NCBI GenBank assembly: GCA_016288175.1
Contig: JAEEYN010000161.1
Coordinates: 1-13,066, forward strand
Length of the DNA stretch: 13,066 nucleotides
Source: Bacillota bacterium
Lineage (GTDB): Bacteria; Bacillota; Clostridia; Christensenellales; CAG-138
Reading direction: 5' to 3'
A program made the position numbers and the translations under genes. The notes under the pieces are model-generated. The model worked only from the letters and a program-made list of their open reading frames with translations. It did no database searches and had not been told where the DNA came from. This document shows positions 12,550-13,066 of the stretch, piece by piece. Each line of letters begins with the position of its first letter. Positions within the stretch are counted from its first letter, which is position 1.

Positions 12550-13066
12550 TCAGAGCACGCCCATCGAACGGCGCAGCAGGAGCAGCGCATCGACGATCGA
12601 AATATTGCCGTCGCCGTTGATATCGGCAAGCAGAGCGGCGTCGCCGAGGTCCGCAACGTCCATGGAGCTGCGGAGCGCGAGCAGGGCGTCGAGAACTGTG
12701 ACGCTGCCGTCCATGTTGACGTCGCCGAGGATATGGCCGAGGTTGATGCTCACATTGTCTACGAACGCTTCGGCGCCGTTTCCGCTTCCTTCGAAGCGCC
12801 AGGTGAATTCATATTCGCCCGCCGCCTGCGCGATATAGCAGAACCTTCCGGGCTCCGGCTGCGCTTCGAGAAGGATGCTTTCGCCGTTCACATCAAGGAT
12901 CAGGCTCTCCGCCGGGGAAACATAATCGAAGGCGAGGAATTCGCCCCGCCGGAGCTCCGCCGTCAGGCGCAGGCTGCTCACGCCGTCCGCGTTCGCGAGA
13001 CCCACGGCCTCGCCGCAGCGCACAGCCCCAACGAACGGCGCTTCGCCGTCTCCGCCGGCGGTGAAA
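12550..13066 (-). CDS. C-terminal part of a secreted dockerin protein (runs off the right edge)
   Basis: The visible 171 residues have no start codon in context: the frame is open to the window edge, so the GTG at 13023 is not the start. Residues up to about 110 form a beta-rich module of the jelly-roll/carbohydrate-binding or 'MAM-like' kind common in gut Firmicutes surface proteins. It has ELRRGEFLAFDYVSPAES, LILDVNGE and AAGEYEFTWRFEGSGNG...AFVDNVSI. The C-terminus is a type I dockerin, GDVNMDGSVTVLDALLALR and DINGDGNISIVDALLLLR, with both calcium loops intact and RSSM/RRSM helix ends. The position 10-11 residues (VL and IV) differ from those of the endonuclease dockerin (ST and AT). The catalytic part, if any, is outside the window. 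Confidence 0.85.
   Translation of the reverse strand, partial: FTAGGDGEAPFVGAVRCGEAVGLANADGVSSLRLTAELRRGEFLAFDYVSPAESLILDVNGESILLEAQPEPGRFCYIAQAAGEYEFTWRFEGSGNGAEAFVDNVSINLGHILGDVNMDGSVTVLDALLALRSSMDVADLGDAALLADINGDGNISIVDALLLLRRSMGVL

Noticed and set aside
12550..13023. A complete small dockerin protein starting at GTG 13023
   Set aside because: The frame stays open to the window edge, the beta-sandwich module would be cut, and no signal peptide or ribosome binding site precedes the GTG.

Overview
The window looks like chromosomal DNA from a GC-rich, endospore-forming anaerobe of the class Clostridia, probably a gut or rumen species. The evidence is a tRNA-sensing T-box leader, a cotJABC spore-coat operon, consensus sigma-A promoters with 17-bp spacers, strong GGAGG ribosome binding sites, and large secreted proteins with BspA-type, InlB-type and dockerin modules. 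I see no insertion sequence, phage gene, tRNA, rRNA or CRISPR array.

Left end (1-1120, minus strand): the 5' part of ileS, an isoleucyl-tRNA synthetase of the long, eukaryote-like type, behind a complete T-box leader with a perfect-consensus promoter. Diverging from it (1169-3754, plus strand) is a housekeeping operon: a DivIC/FtsB-like division protein with an unusual acidic Pro/Thr tail, a short Ppx/GppA phosphatase, the RdgB/HAM1 nucleotide-pool cleaner, and a small YfcE-like metallophosphoesterase. The last two overlap by 4 nt.

Middle (3755-6741): a 290-bp spacer packed with inverted repeats separates the operon from three minus-strand genes for cell-surface proteins. These are a lipoprotein with a Cys/His cluster, a small secreted protein with a strong promoter and a TTG start, and a single-pass membrane protein of unknown family with its own terminator and promoter.

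Right (6801-11652, plus strand): cotJA-cotJB-cotJC, with a plausible sigma-E promoter and a clear terminator, encode the CotJ coat proteins including a Mn-catalase with all five metal ligands. Next is a 1169-residue secreted protein: an endonuclease I (NucM-type) catalytic domain, BspA leucine-rich repeats, three tandem copies of an unrecognised domain of about 150 residues separated by Pro-Thr linkers, two InlB/Listeria-Bacteroides repeats and a C-terminal dockerin. A perfect bidirectional terminator separates it from minus-strand uppP (undecaprenyl-diphosphate phosphatase) and the 3' end of a second dockerin protein.

The most interesting part is 8091-13066. A secreted nuclease that carries a dockerin and a triplicated unknown domain lies close to another dockerin protein whose predicted cohesin-recognition residues differ. 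This suggests extracellular DNA degradation by a surface-assembled or complexed enzyme, which is inference. Most other genes are ordinary core functions.
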